This document shows positions 1 to 8,410 of a DNA stretch of 9,474 nucleotides, piece by piece. Under the pieces are notes generated by a model. That model was not told the origin of the DNA, made no database searches, and saw only the letters and a program-made list of their open reading frames with translations. The translations under genes and the position numbers were made by a program. Position 1 is the first letter of the stretch. Every line of letters begins with the position of its first letter. This stretch comes from Prevotella sp. CAG:755. Lineage in GTDB: Bacteria > Bacteroidota > Bacteroidia > Bacteroidales > Bacteroidaceae. The DNA is taken from NCBI GenBank assembly GCA_000431275.1, contig HF989167.1, forward strand, positions 1 to 9,474, given 5' to 3'.

Positions 1-62
1 CCAAAAAGTTGCATTTATAAGTTGAACTCAAGATAAAAATGTGTGGTAATTCAAAAAGTTAT

Positions 63-84
63 GGAATGGATGCGCTCACATTCC
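63..84 (-). terminator. Possible weak hairpin terminator at the end of cutC
   Basis: On the minus strand GGAATG (84-79) can pair with CATTCC (68-63), giving a 6-bp stem with a 10-nt loop that contains the cutC stop codon. A run of five T on the minus strand follows four bases past the stem (58-54). The stem is short and the stop codon lies inside it, so this is only a candidate intrinsic terminator for the fucosidase-cutC transcript. Confidence 0.25.
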
Positions 85-819
85 GGACAGCACCCGACGA
101 ATGGCGCGCACTTCGTCGGGATGCGTTTCAAGACGCGTATATTCATCGGCCGGCTGTCCCATCGAAACGCCGCCGTGACGAAAACGCATCCGGCTAATCA
201 CGGTACGGCGGGCTGATGCGTGCAGCTCGTGTGCTCCGGTAGCCGTAAGTATCGACACTGCATTTGCGGCATTCACTCCACTACCGGGCATGATTGAAAG
301 CCTGTCGCCGGCCTGAGCCACGAGTCGTGCAAGAAGGGGCAGTCCGTTGATAGCCTTGTCCGCCTGTCCGGAGGTGAGCAGGCGGTTACACCCGCAGTCG
401 GCTATGTCCTGTAACGCCTGCTCTGGTTGCCGACAGAGGTCGAAAGCACGGTGGAATGTCACGTTGCGCCCTCCTGCGGCTGCCACCCAGCGGCGAAGTT
501 GCAATGTGTCGACGTCGCCGTCGGGCGTAAGACTGCCAACGACCACCCCATCGGCACCAGCGTCGATCGCGCTGCGGATATCGTCCTCCATGAGGGCTGC
601 TTCTGTCTCAGTGTATAGGAAGTCACCCCCGCGGGGACGGATGAGTACATGTACTTTCAGTCCGTCAAGACGACATGCCGCACGGATAAGCCCCAATGAT
701 GGAGTGAGCCCCCCTTCAGCCAGCCCGGAACAAAGTTCCACACGGTCGGCGCCACCGTCGCGGGCTGCGAGCACGCTGTCCCAGCTTCCCGCACAGATTT
801 CAAGCATGGGTATTTGCAT
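76..819 (-). CDS. cutC: CutC family protein (TIM-barrel, 'copper homeostasis' family)
   Basis: This 247-residue protein matches the CutC family along its whole length. The N-terminal MLEIC strand (5-9) is followed by GADRVELC (23-30), EGGLTPS (35-41), the IRPRGGDF motif (60-67), VTFHRAFD (120-127), LLTSGQ (147-152) and a C-terminal ADEYTR (224-229), in the order seen in Escherichia coli CutC. The fold is a TIM barrel in the cytoplasm; there is no signal peptide. The family was named for copper tolerance, but its biochemical activity is unproven, and the E. coli copper phenotype has been attributed to a small RNA made from within the cutC region. I chose ATG at 819 because it puts the start four residues before MLEIC, close to E. 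coli. A GTG at 825 in the same frame would add two residues and overlap the fucosidase stop as GTGA. Either way the gene is directly coupled to the upstream GH29 gene, which suggests a role linked to glycan use rather than copper. The family call is firm; the function is not. Confidence 0.93.
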   Translation of the reverse strand: MQIPMLEICAGSWDSVLAARDGGADRVELCSGLAEGGLTPSLGLIRAACRLDGLKVHVLIRPRGGDFLYTETEAALMEDDIRSAIDAGADGVVVGSLTPDGDVDTLQLRRWVAAAGGRNVTFHRAFDLCRQPEQALQDIADCGCNRLLTSGQADKAINGLPLLARLVAQAGDRLSIMPGSGVNAANAVSILTATGAHELHASARRTVISRMRFRHGGVSMGQPADEYTRLETHPDEVRAIRRVLSGM

Positions 820-821
820 AA

Positions 822-2138
822 TCACTTGGTAATAAGCTCAATGACATAATCCGGTTCAGGTTTTACTCCCGTCAGGTCGAGCACGATGCCCGCTTTACAA
901 CGCTCGAAAGAAACAGGCTTGCGGCTGACATATTCCACAGCCCGTTTCACTTTCACATCAAGCGGGAGAAGAAGCGCTTTGCGGTCAGCATTCAGCACAT
1001 GGACAAAAAGCGTATCTCCTCTGCGCGTAGTGGCCCCCCATGTGTCGTCACGAACGTCTCCGGCTTGCGTGCAACGTATCGTAGCGCCATACGTGCGCAT
1101 CCATTCTCCGATGCTTTTCAAACGGTCAAGTGCGGCTTGCGGCAGACGGCCGTCGGGCTGCGGACCAATGTTCAGGAGCAGGTTTGCACCCTTTCCCGCT
1201 GCGCGGACGATGTATGCCACCAGCTCTTCGACCGATTTGTAGTTCTGGTCTGCGATTTTGTAGCCCCACATGCCGTTCATTGTCTGGCAGGTTTCGAGGG
1301 GGAGGCGACTGATAGCCTGTCCGGAAAGTCCAGCCTTGTTTTCGCCGGGCAGGTCCCGTTCGAAGATTTGTATGTCTTCGCCCGGGTAAGGCTCGGAGTG
1401 GTGGTTGTTTCCTATAAGACAGGCCGGCTGCAAACGGTGGATAAGGGCGTACTGCTCGTCAAGCTGCCAGTCGAACGGTGTAGCGTCTTCGTCATGATCC
1501 CACACGCCGTCGAACCAAATGGCGCCGATGGGGCCGTAATTGGTAAGCAATTCGGTAAGTTGGGCGTTCATGAAAGCGTAATAAGCCGGCCAGTCCGTCT
1601 GTCCCTTCGGGCGATGTGTGCCGCGTCCAGTGCGCCCGAGCGGATATTCAGGCCGAGCCCAGTCGAGGTGGGAATAATAAAGATGAAGCCGGATGCCATG
1701 ACGCTGGCAGGCGTCGGCCAACTCTTTGAGCACGTCGCGTCCAAAAGGGGTGGCGTCAACGATATTGTAGTCCGACTGCCTGGTTTGGAACATCGAGAAA
1801 CTGTCGTGGTGACGCGTGGTGAAGCAGACATAGCCTGCTCCGGCATCCTTGATGGCCTTGACCCAGGCATCGGCGTCGAAAGCCGCCGGGTAGAACGCCC
1901 CAGCCGCCTTCGCATATTCCTTGTAGTCGAGGTTGGCGTTGTGAAGATACCATTCACCCTGCCCGAAGAGGCTGTAAATGCCCCAATGCAGGAAAATGCC
2001 GAAACGGTCGTCGGAAAAGGCCTTCCGTGCTGCAAGATTCTCAGGGGTAGGGGTGTAAGAAGATGCTGCGGGCTGGGCCGTCATAGCAGCAGTGGCGGCA
2101 AAAAAAAGAGCCAACAGGCAGTGTAAACTTTTTTTCAT
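822..2138 (-). CDS. Secreted alpha-L-fucosidase, glycoside hydrolase family 29
   Basis: The 438-residue product is a GH29 enzyme that would release L-fucose from glycan ends. Residues 1-21 form a signal peptide: Lys2-Lys3, a hydrophobic LLALFFAATAAM core, and a type I cleavage site after MTA. Cys7 is too early and badly placed for a lipobox. The catalytic barrel shows FLHWGIYS (49-56), TTRHHDSF (107-114) and GAIWFDGVW (205-213), where Asp210 is the expected nucleophile. Then come GEDIQIFERDLPGE (253-266), with Glu260 a possible acid/base (uncertain in this family), ETCQTMNGMWGY (282-293) and LLLNIGPQPDG (320-330). A short beta-sandwich region follows, ending at 438. The frame stays open 80 codons further upstream, but that stretch is not family-like, and ATG at 2138 gives a clean signal peptide just downstream of a promoter-like box. 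The stop touches the start of cutC, so the two are one transcript. There is no susC/susD pair or regulator in view, so I cannot say whether it belongs to a polysaccharide utilization locus to the left. Confidence 0.95.
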   Translation of the reverse strand: MKKSLHCLLALFFAATAAMTAQPAASSYTPTPENLAARKAFSDDRFGIFLHWGIYSLFGQGEWYLHNANLDYKEYAKAAGAFYPAAFDADAWVKAIKDAGAGYVCFTTRHHDSFSMFQTRQSDYNIVDATPFGRDVLKELADACQRHGIRLHLYYSHLDWARPEYPLGRTGRGTHRPKGQTDWPAYYAFMNAQLTELLTNYGPIGAIWFDGVWDHDEDATPFDWQLDEQYALIHRLQPACLIGNNHHSEPYPGEDIQIFERDLPGENKAGLSGQAISRLPLETCQTMNGMWGYKIADQNYKSVEELVAYIVRAAGKGANLLLNIGPQPDGRLPQAALDRLKSIGEWMRTYGATIRCTQAGDVRDDTWGATTRRGDTLFVHVLNADRKALLLPLDVKVKRAVEYVSRKPVSFERCKAGIVLDLTGVKPEPDYVIELITK

Positions 2139-2164
2139 GGTGTTAAAATTTAATGTTTCCGGGG

Positions 2165-2172
2165 CAAATTTA
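2165..2172 (-). promoter_or_regulatory. Bacteroidetes-type -7 promoter box for the fucosidase-cutC pair
   Basis: Read on the minus strand this is TAAATTTG, an exact match to the Bacteroidetes -7 consensus TAnnTTTG, ending 27 bp before the fucosidase ATG. That would give a short leader of about 20 nt. No good TTTG -33 box is visible about 20 bp further upstream, which lowers confidence. Confidence 0.45.
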
Positions 2173-2377
2173 ATCTTTTCCGCGTTACTACCCGCAGCCA
2201 CACGTTTATTCTTTTCGCGAAAACTGACAAAGTCTCGCTTGCAGACAAAGAGTAAAATGTCCCCGACTGACGGGAATAGCTGGAAGTGCGACAGTCCAAA
2301 CGAAAGCAGTTCCAGTTTGAACGGGATGGCTGTCAGAAAGTCCACTCCGGCTAACCTGCAAAATCTTACAGCTCGCA

Positions 2378-2409
2378 TTTCTACGTTTCGCCAAATTTAT
2401 TTAACTTTG
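2378..2409 (+). promoter_or_regulatory. Bacteroidetes-type promoter of proS
   Basis: TAACTTTG at 2402-2409 matches the TAnnTTTG -7 box. TTTC at 2378-2381 is a one-mismatch TTTG -33 element with a 20-bp spacer. Transcription would begin around 2414, leaving a leader of roughly 30 nt that is A-rich and has no Shine-Dalgarno sequence, as is usual in this phylum. Confidence 0.6.
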
Positions 2410-2443
2410 CAGCCGAAAAGAAAAAACGTCCGAAAGTTCAATC

Positions 2444-3928
2444 ATGGCAAAAGAACTGAAAAATCTCACCAAACGTAGCGAAAACTACTCACAATGGTAT
2501 AATGAGTTGGTCGTGAAAGCTGACCTCGCCGAACAAGCCGACGTGCGCGGCTGCATGGTGATTAAGCCCTACGGCTACGCTATATGGGAGAAAATCCAAC
2601 ATATACTGGATGAGAAATTCAAGGAAACCGGCGTGCAGAACGTCTATTTCCCCATGCTCATCCCCAAGTCGTTCCTGTCGAAAGAAGCAGAGCATGTCGA
2701 GGGCTTTGCCAAAGAATGTGCAGTTGTAACGCACTACCGCCTGAAAACAAACGAAACGGGCGACGGCGTGGTCGTAGACCCGGCTGCGAAGCTCGAAGAA
2801 GAACTGATTATCAGGCCGACGTCTGAAACTACCATCTGGAACACCTATCGTAAGTGGATACATTCATGGCGCGACCTGCCTGTGCTCTGCAACCAATGGT
2901 GCAACGTCATGCGCTGGGAAATGCGCACCCGCTTATTCTTGCGTACCAGTGAGTTCCTTTGGCAGGAAGGTCATACGGCCCATGCTACCCGCGAGGAGGC
3001 AGAGGCCCGCGCCCAGCAAATGCTGAAAGTCTATGCAGACTTCGTGGAACAGTATATGGCTATTCCGCTCATTCAGGGCGTGAAGAGCGCAACTGAACGC
3101 TTTGCAGGCGCTTTGGACACGTACACGATCGAAGCCATGATGCAAGACGGCAAAGCCCTGCAATCGGGCACAAGTCACTTCCTTGGACAGAACTTCGGCA
3201 AGGCTTTCAACGTGCAGTTCGTGGACAAAGACAACAAATTAGACTACGCTTGGGCTACAAGCTGGGGCGTGAGCACCCGTCTGATGGGTGCGCTCATCAT
3301 GACGCACAGCGACGATAACGGCCTCGTACTTCCGCCACATCTGGCGCCGATTCAGGTTGTCATGATACCTATATATAAAAACAGCGAAGAACTGGCCCAA
3401 CTTGACGAACGCTTCAAAGCATTGTCAGACCGTCTGCGCGCCCGCGGTATCAGCGTAAAATATGACAACGCTGACAACAAACGTCCAGGCTTCAAGTTTG
3501 CTGATTACGAACTGAAGGGTGTCCCTGTCCGCTTGGCGATGGGAGCACGCGACATGGCCGGCGGAACCATCGAGCTCATGCGCCGCGACACGCTTGAAAA
3601 GGAGGTCGTACCTTTCGACGGTATCGAGGAGCGCATAGCGGGCCTGCTTGAAGAAATTCAACAGAATATCTTCAAGAAAGCCAAGGACTTCCTTGATAGT
3701 CATATATATACGTGCGACAATTACGACGAGTTCAAGACGCGCATCAAAGACGGAGGCTTCTTCCTCTGCCCATGGGACGGAACGGAAGAGACCGAAGCCC
3801 AGATCAAGGCAGACACCCAAGCAACCGTACGGTGCATCCCCTTTGGCTATGACCAAAGCAATCCGGGCGTCGACATGGTGTCGGGAAAGCCGGCGAAATA
3901 TCGTGTCATCGTGGCACGAAGCTACTAG
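2444..3928 (+). CDS. proS: Prolyl-tRNA synthetase, archaeal/eukaryotic-type (class II)
   Basis: The 494-residue enzyme attaches proline to tRNA-Pro in the cytoplasm. It is the short, archaeal/eukaryotic-like ProRS: there is no large editing insertion between motifs 2 and 3, unlike the roughly 570-residue bacterial type. Motif 1 lies around VYFPMLIP (67-74). A RPTSETT proline-pocket segment is at 124-130, and motif 2 with its flank runs from [20 protein letters not shown] (157-176) into HTAHAT. The [10 protein letters not shown] segment is at 242-251, and motif 3 is [18 protein letters not shown] (274-291). The anticodon-binding domain follows from about 300. The C-terminal domain from about 410 to 494 ends in RVIVARSY with the family's terminal tyrosine. 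Cys424, Cys442 and Cys464 remain there, but the paired cysteines of the zinc site in archaeal-type enzymes are not all present ([10 protein letters not shown] at 442-451). The start at 2444 fits the family N-terminus and the promoter spacing. It appears monocistronic. Confidence 0.97.
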   Translation: MAKELKNLTKRSENYSQWYNELVVKADLAEQADVRGCMVIKPYGYAIWEKIQHILDEKFKETGVQNVYFPMLIPKSFLSKEAEHVEGFAKECAVVTHYRLKTNETGDGVVVDPAAKLEEELIIRPTSETTIWNTYRKWIHSWRDLPVLCNQWCNVMRWEMRTRLFLRTSEFLWQEGHTAHATREEAEARAQQMLKVYADFVEQYMAIPLIQGVKSATERFAGALDTYTIEAMMQDGKALQSGTSHFLGQNFGKAFNVQFVDKDNKLDYAWATSWGVSTRLMGALIMTHSDDNGLVLPPHLAPIQVVMIPIYKNSEELAQLDERFKALSDRLRARGISVKYDNADNKRPGFKFADYELKGVPVRLAMGARDMAGGTIELMRRDTLEKEVVPFDGIEERIAGLLEEIQQNIFKKAKDFLDSHIYTCDNYDEFKTRIKDGGFFLCPWDGTEETEAQIKADTQATVRCIPFGYDQSNPGVDMVSGKPAKYRVIVARSY

Positions 3929-4133
3929 CCGACGGCTCACCTTTCGCGTCTCAGTCGTACCCGTCAAGTCAGGTTGCATACGTGACGTGAACGAGACGGA
4001 AGCAGCGAATGAAACTTTCACCTATTTTTTAAGGAAAAGACAAATGTCATGCTCAATTTTCCCGAAAATGTGGTAAAAAAATAAACATGACTTGCAAGAG
4101 ATAAAGATAAAGTATTATATTTGCAATCGCATT
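3929..4133 (+). other. Intergenic spacer after proS with weak hairpins
   Basis: This spacer holds no supportable gene. A short AGCC/GGCT hairpin (3927-3937) overlaps the proS stop codon. CGTCTC (3947-3952) can pair with GAGACG (3993-3998), and inside it CGTCA (3962-3966) can pair with TGACG (3983-3987), so the proS 3' end may be structured. A T6 run at 4025-4030 follows a very weak TGAA/TTCA stem (4010-4020). One of these may end the proS transcript, but none is a convincing intrinsic terminator. The promoter of the tRNA lies at the right end. Confidence 0.3.
4091..4123 (+). promoter_or_regulatory. Bacteroidetes-type promoter of tRNA-Gly and probably the downstream genes
   Basis: TATATTTG at 4116-4123 is an exact TAnnTTTG -7 box. 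CTTG at 4091-4094, one mismatch from TTTG, sits 21 bp upstream as a -33 element. Transcription would start near 4128, a few bases before the mature tRNA 5' end. It is the last recognisable promoter before the six-gene series that follows. Confidence 0.65.
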
Positions 4134-4206
4134 GCGGCAGTAGCTCAGTTGGTAGAGCATTAGCTTCCCAAGCTAAGGGTCGCGGGTTCGAGCCCCGTTT
4201 GCCGCT
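4134..4206 (+). tRNA. tRNA-Gly (anticodon CCC)
   Basis: The 73-nt gene folds into a standard cloverleaf. The acceptor stem GCGGCAG/TTGCCGC has one G-U pair at its base. The D stem is GCTC/GAGC, the anticodon stem TTAGC/GCTAA with loop TTCCCAA, and the T stem GCGGG/CCCGT with loop TTCGAGC. The anticodon CCC lies at 4167-4169 and reads GGG glycine codons. The discriminator base at 4206 is T, as expected for glycine tRNAs. The 3' CCA is not encoded (CAAC follows), so it must be added after processing. Only 20 bp separate it from the antiporter start codon. Confidence 0.97.
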
Positions 4207-4226
4207 CAACTAAAAGCAAGATTGCA

Positions 4227-5621
4227 ATGACGCTGATACTTGTTATCGTCCTGATTATTGGATGTGTACTGATTGCTACTGAGAAAATCAGTCACATCAA
4301 CAAGGCAGCGGTTGCAATGTTCGCCGGAACTTTATGCTGGCTTCTCTATTTAATTTACGGCTCTTCTTATGTAACGTCTGAACACGCACTCGCTTTTTCC
4401 GAGTTCGTAAACGGGCGTCCCGCGACAAAAGATTTGGTTCGCGAATTTATAGCGAACTCGGTCTTCATGCGCTACGTGGCCGACGCTTGTGAACTGGTAC
4501 TTTACCTGTTGGCAACGATGACGATTGTCGAAGTGTTGAGCAACAATGGCTGTTTTGACTTTTTGTCCGAATGGTTGCGCACACGCAACTGCCGCCGCCT
4601 GTTATGGCTCTCCGCAGGTATCACATTCGTTTTATCTGCCAATTTGGACAACCTGACGACTGCATGCCTGATGCTTACGGCCATACATACGCTGGTTGCC
4701 AACCGGCGTCAACGGATGATATTCGGAACAATGGTCGTGGTCGCGGCAAATTGTGGCGGTGCTTTCACCGTCATCGGCGACATGACAAGTCTTTCCCTAT
4801 GGGTAAAAGGAGTGATCACGCCAACACATTACTCCGGGATGCTTTTTCTGCCTTGCCTGACAGCTACCTTAGTGACTGGCCTGCTGATGATGCGACATCT
4901 CCCAGTCCGTTTGGAGCTGGCTCAAACAGCCCCACGCTATCGCGGTGACGACACAGTACTTAACCGCACACAACGCTTATTGATGCTGCTGGTCGGCATC
5001 GGTGGTCTCTGGTTTATTCCGACGTTCCACCGCTTGACCGAGCTCCCACCGTTCGTAGGCGCATTGTGCGTGTTGTCTCTACTGTGGATCATACACGAGC
5101 TATGCAACCGGAAGTTGCTTAAAAGCGAGCAAATGGCTTCACGCAAACGCCTGCCGCTGGCCCTGCAATATGCACACATACAAACCATCCTTTTCATCCT
5201 TGGCGTGACGATGGCTATCGGTGCAGTCCAGGAGACCGGTGCGCTGCGCGAAGTGGCCGAATGGTGCACAGTCCATGTTCCTAACATTTATGTCATCGGC
5301 ATTTTCATGGGCTTGCTGTCGATGTGGCTGGACGGCATCGTTGTCATGCTCGCCAACGTGTCCACATTCGCACTTCCGTCACAGACAAGCTTAGACGGCT
5401 ATTTGCAATCGTTTGCCACAGACGGTAGCTTCTGGCCTCTGCTGAGCTATTGCACCGCATGGGGAGGTTCGTTGTTGACAATCGGGTCGATGGCAGGCTA
5501 CGCACTCCTGCGAATGGAAAACGTTTCGCTGACATGGTATCTCCGCTTCGTGACAGGCAAAGTCCTTGTCGGCGGCCTTTGTGGCTTGATTGTTTTTGCC
5601 ATCATGGCAGAGTATCTGTAA
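4227..5621 (+). CDS. nhaD: NhaD-type Na+/H+ antiporter (divergent)
   Basis: The 464-residue protein is an inner-membrane transporter with about 12-13 hydrophobic helices. It has the NhaD signatures in order: an N-terminal helix with HINKAAVAM (23-31), CELVLYLLATMTIVEVL (88-104), SANLDNLTTACLM (137-149), ANCGGAFTVIGDMTSLSLWV (174-193), SMWLDGIVVMLAN (365-377) and WGGSLLTIGSMAGYALL (412-428). NhaD proteins exchange Na+ or Li+ for H+ using acidic and polar residues in two inverted repeats. Here Asp141-Asn142, Asn175, Asp185 and Thr187 are kept. The second repeat has Asp369-Gly370 where the family normally has Asp-Asn. The protein is thus a divergent member, and its ion specificity is not certain; a related ion-transporter superfamily activity is possible. 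ATG at 4227 gives the expected first helix. The gene begins 20 bp after the tRNA, too close for its own promoter, and lies 27 bp before pfkA. Confidence 0.85.
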   Translation: MTLILVIVLIIGCVLIATEKISHINKAAVAMFAGTLCWLLYLIYGSSYVTSEHALAFSEFVNGRPATKDLVREFIANSVFMRYVADACELVLYLLATMTIVEVLSNNGCFDFLSEWLRTRNCRRLLWLSAGITFVLSANLDNLTTACLMLTAIHTLVANRRQRMIFGTMVVVAANCGGAFTVIGDMTSLSLWVKGVITPTHYSGMLFLPCLTATLVTGLLMMRHLPVRLELAQTAPRYRGDDTVLNRTQRLLMLLVGIGGLWFIPTFHRLTELPPFVGALCVLSLLWIIHELCNRKLLKSEQMASRKRLPLALQYAHIQTILFILGVTMAIGAVQETGALREVAEWCTVHVPNIYVIGIFMGLLSMWLDGIVVMLANVSTFALPSQTSLDGYLQSFATDGSFWPLLSYCTAWGGSLLTIGSMAGYALLRMENVSLTWYLRFVTGKVLVGGLCGLIVFAIMAEYL

Positions 5622-5648
5622 AGTAAAACCGAGTAGTAATTAAAAGAT

Positions 5649-6626
5649 ATGGGTAAAATCAGATGTGTGGGCGTCCTGACCTCAGGAGGTGATGCTCCGG
5701 GAATGAATGCAGCCATTCGCGCTGTTACACGTAGTGCCATCTGCAACGGCTTCAAAGTAAAGGGTATATATCGTGGATACGACGGCCTGATAAATGGTGA
5801 AGTGAAGCGTTTCACGACTGAGGATGTGAGCAATATCATCCAGACTGGCGGTACGATCCTGCGAACAGCTCGCTCCAAGGAGTTCGAGACTGCTGCCGGC
5901 AGGAAAAAAGCATTCGAAACATTGAAACGCGAAGCTATTGACGCGCTTATCGTTATCGGAGGAAACGGCTCTCTGACCGGTGCCCGAATCTTTGCAGAGG
6001 AATATGACATTCCATGTATCGGTTTGCCCGGTACAATCGACAATGACTTATACGGAACGGATAACACGATCGGATATGACACGACGTTGAACACAATCAC
6101 GCAGTGTGTCGACAAAATCCGTGATACAGCCACATCGCATGAGCGTATTTTCTTTGTCGAAGTGATGGGACGTGACGCAGGCTTTCTGGCACAGAACAGC
6201 GCCATTGCCGCCGGAGCCGAAGCTGCAATCATACCAGAAGATTCCACCGGAAGTGACCAGCTGATCAAATTCATGGAGCGAGGAATCCGAAAGAGCAAGA
6301 AAAGTTGCATCGTCATCGTCAGTGAAAGTCCTAAATGCGGAGCTATTTATTATGCCAACCGCGTCAATAAGGAATATCCTAACTTTGACGTCCGCGTGTC
6401 CATCCTCGGTCACTTGCAACGTGGTGGCTCGCCAACGGCCCGCGACCGCATTCTGGCCAGCCGCGTCGGAGTGGGAGCCATTGAAGCTCTTGTCCAAGGC
6501 CAGCGTAACGTCATGGTCGGCATTCGCAACAATGAAGTCGTTTACGTCCCAATTGTTGATGCCGTTGGCAAGCGGAAGCCCATTGACAAACAACTGATAA
6601 AGGTTCTAGACGAATTATCTATTTGA
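5649..6626 (+). CDS. pfkA: ATP-dependent 6-phosphofructokinase
   Basis: The 325-residue protein, close to the usual 320 of bacterial PfkA, phosphorylates fructose 6-phosphate to fructose 1,6-bisphosphate in glycolysis. Visible motifs are [14 protein letters not shown] (11-24), IYRGYDGL (40-47), [10 protein letters not shown] (67-76), GGNGSLTGA (104-112), [12 protein letters not shown] (127-138), [16 protein letters not shown] (163-178), VSES (224-227) and [16 protein letters not shown] (252-267). By alignment with E. coli PfkA, Asp131 is the catalytic base, and Arg166, Arg175, Glu226, His255 and Arg258 line the sugar phosphate site. Gly107 and Gly128 are the residues typical of ATP rather than pyrophosphate users. 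The odd point is Asn106 (codon AAC), where the E. coli enzyme has Asp103, a residue near the Mg-ATP. The gene lies 27 bp after the antiporter and only 9 bp before atpD, with no promoter visible between, so cotranscription is likely. Confidence 0.96.
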   Translation: MGKIRCVGVLTSGGDAPGMNAAIRAVTRSAICNGFKVKGIYRGYDGLINGEVKRFTTEDVSNIIQTGGTILRTARSKEFETAAGRKKAFETLKREAIDALIVIGGNGSLTGARIFAEEYDIPCIGLPGTIDNDLYGTDNTIGYDTTLNTITQCVDKIRDTATSHERIFFVEVMGRDAGFLAQNSAIAAGAEAAIIPEDSTGSDQLIKFMERGIRKSKKSCIVIVSESPKCGAIYYANRVNKEYPNFDVRVSILGHLQRGGSPTARDRILASRVGVGAIEALVQGQRNVMVGIRNNEVVYVPIVDAVGKRKPIDKQLIKVLDELSI

Positions 6627-8162
<1,536 letters not shown>

Positions 8163-8173
8163 GTGATAGCACT

Positions 8174-8407
8174 ATGGACCTGACCATCATTTCCCCTGAA
8201 AAGGTTCTCTTTACAGGAAAAGTCACGAGCGTACAAGTGCCAGGAAAAGCAGGACGTTTCGAGGTTCTCGCAAACCATGCACCCATCATTTCGAGCCTTG
8301 ACGAAGGAACAATCCTGTACAAGGACGATGACGAACACACCCAAGAAATCAAAAGGGGCTTTGTCGAAGTTGCGAACAACAAGGTGACAATATGCGTTGA
8401 GCTCTGA
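8174..8407 (+). CDS. atpC: F1Fo ATP synthase subunit epsilon, short form
   Basis: The 77-residue protein corresponds to the N-terminal beta-sandwich domain of epsilon, which connects the F1 rotor to the c-ring. The signature GRFEVLANHAPIISSL (27-42) and the final strand GFVEVANNKVTI (62-73) are clear. The protein stops there, so the C-terminal two-helix domain of the usual 130-140 residue epsilon is absent. A real TGA at 8405-8407 ends it, and the next gene starts 3 bp later in another frame. Similar short epsilons are known in Bacteroidetes and Chlorobi, so this looks like the phylum form rather than a broken gene. Without the helical domain this subunit cannot provide the known epsilon-type inhibition of ATP hydrolysis. 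Confidence 0.95.
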   Translation: MDLTIISPEKVLFTGKVTSVQVPGKAGRFEVLANHAPIISSLDEGTILYKDDDEHTQEIKRGFVEVANNKVTICVEL

Positions 8408-8410
8408 CCT

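Larger units (their letters stand above)
2139..2443. other. Divergent intergenic region between fucosidase and proS
   Basis: These 305 bp separate two divergent genes. Each edge holds a TAnnTTTG-like box (2165-2172 minus, 2402-2409 plus). The roughly 230 bp between the boxes contain only a short 4-bp CCCG/CGGG inverted repeat near 2262-2274 and no convincing gene, operator repeat or riboswitch-like structure. Frames that stay open through it continue into the antisense of the fucosidase or into its unlikely N-terminal extension. Confidence 0.5.

Noticed and set aside
2..61. Two copies of CAAAAAGTT about 50 bp apart at the left edge
   Set aside because: Nine AT-rich bases repeated twice are too little to support an operator or promoter pair. 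On the minus strand TAACTTTTTG only loosely resembles the -7 box.
999..2126. Long open frame of 375 codons on the plus strand opposite the fucosidase
   Set aside because: It lies wholly antisense to a well supported GH29 gene, shows no recognisable domain, and follows from the codon bias of the opposite strand.
2139..2378. 80-residue N-terminal extension of the fucosidase
   Set aside because: The extension is not family-like, would bury the signal peptide inside the protein, and crosses the promoter-like box at 2165-2172.
2092..2478. Plus-strand open frame of 128 codons across the intergenic region
   Set aside because: It overlaps both the fucosidase 5' end and the proS start, has no family signal, and spans both promoter boxes.
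4054..4079. ATTTT/AAAAT inverted repeat followed by an A-run before the tRNA
   Set aside because: The stem is only A-T pairs with a 4-nt loop and has no T-run on the plus strand, so it does not qualify as a terminator.
5498..6316. Minus-strand open frame of 272 codons opposite pfkA
   Set aside because: It is antisense to clear pfkA and antiporter coding sequence, has composition of a shadow frame and no domain.
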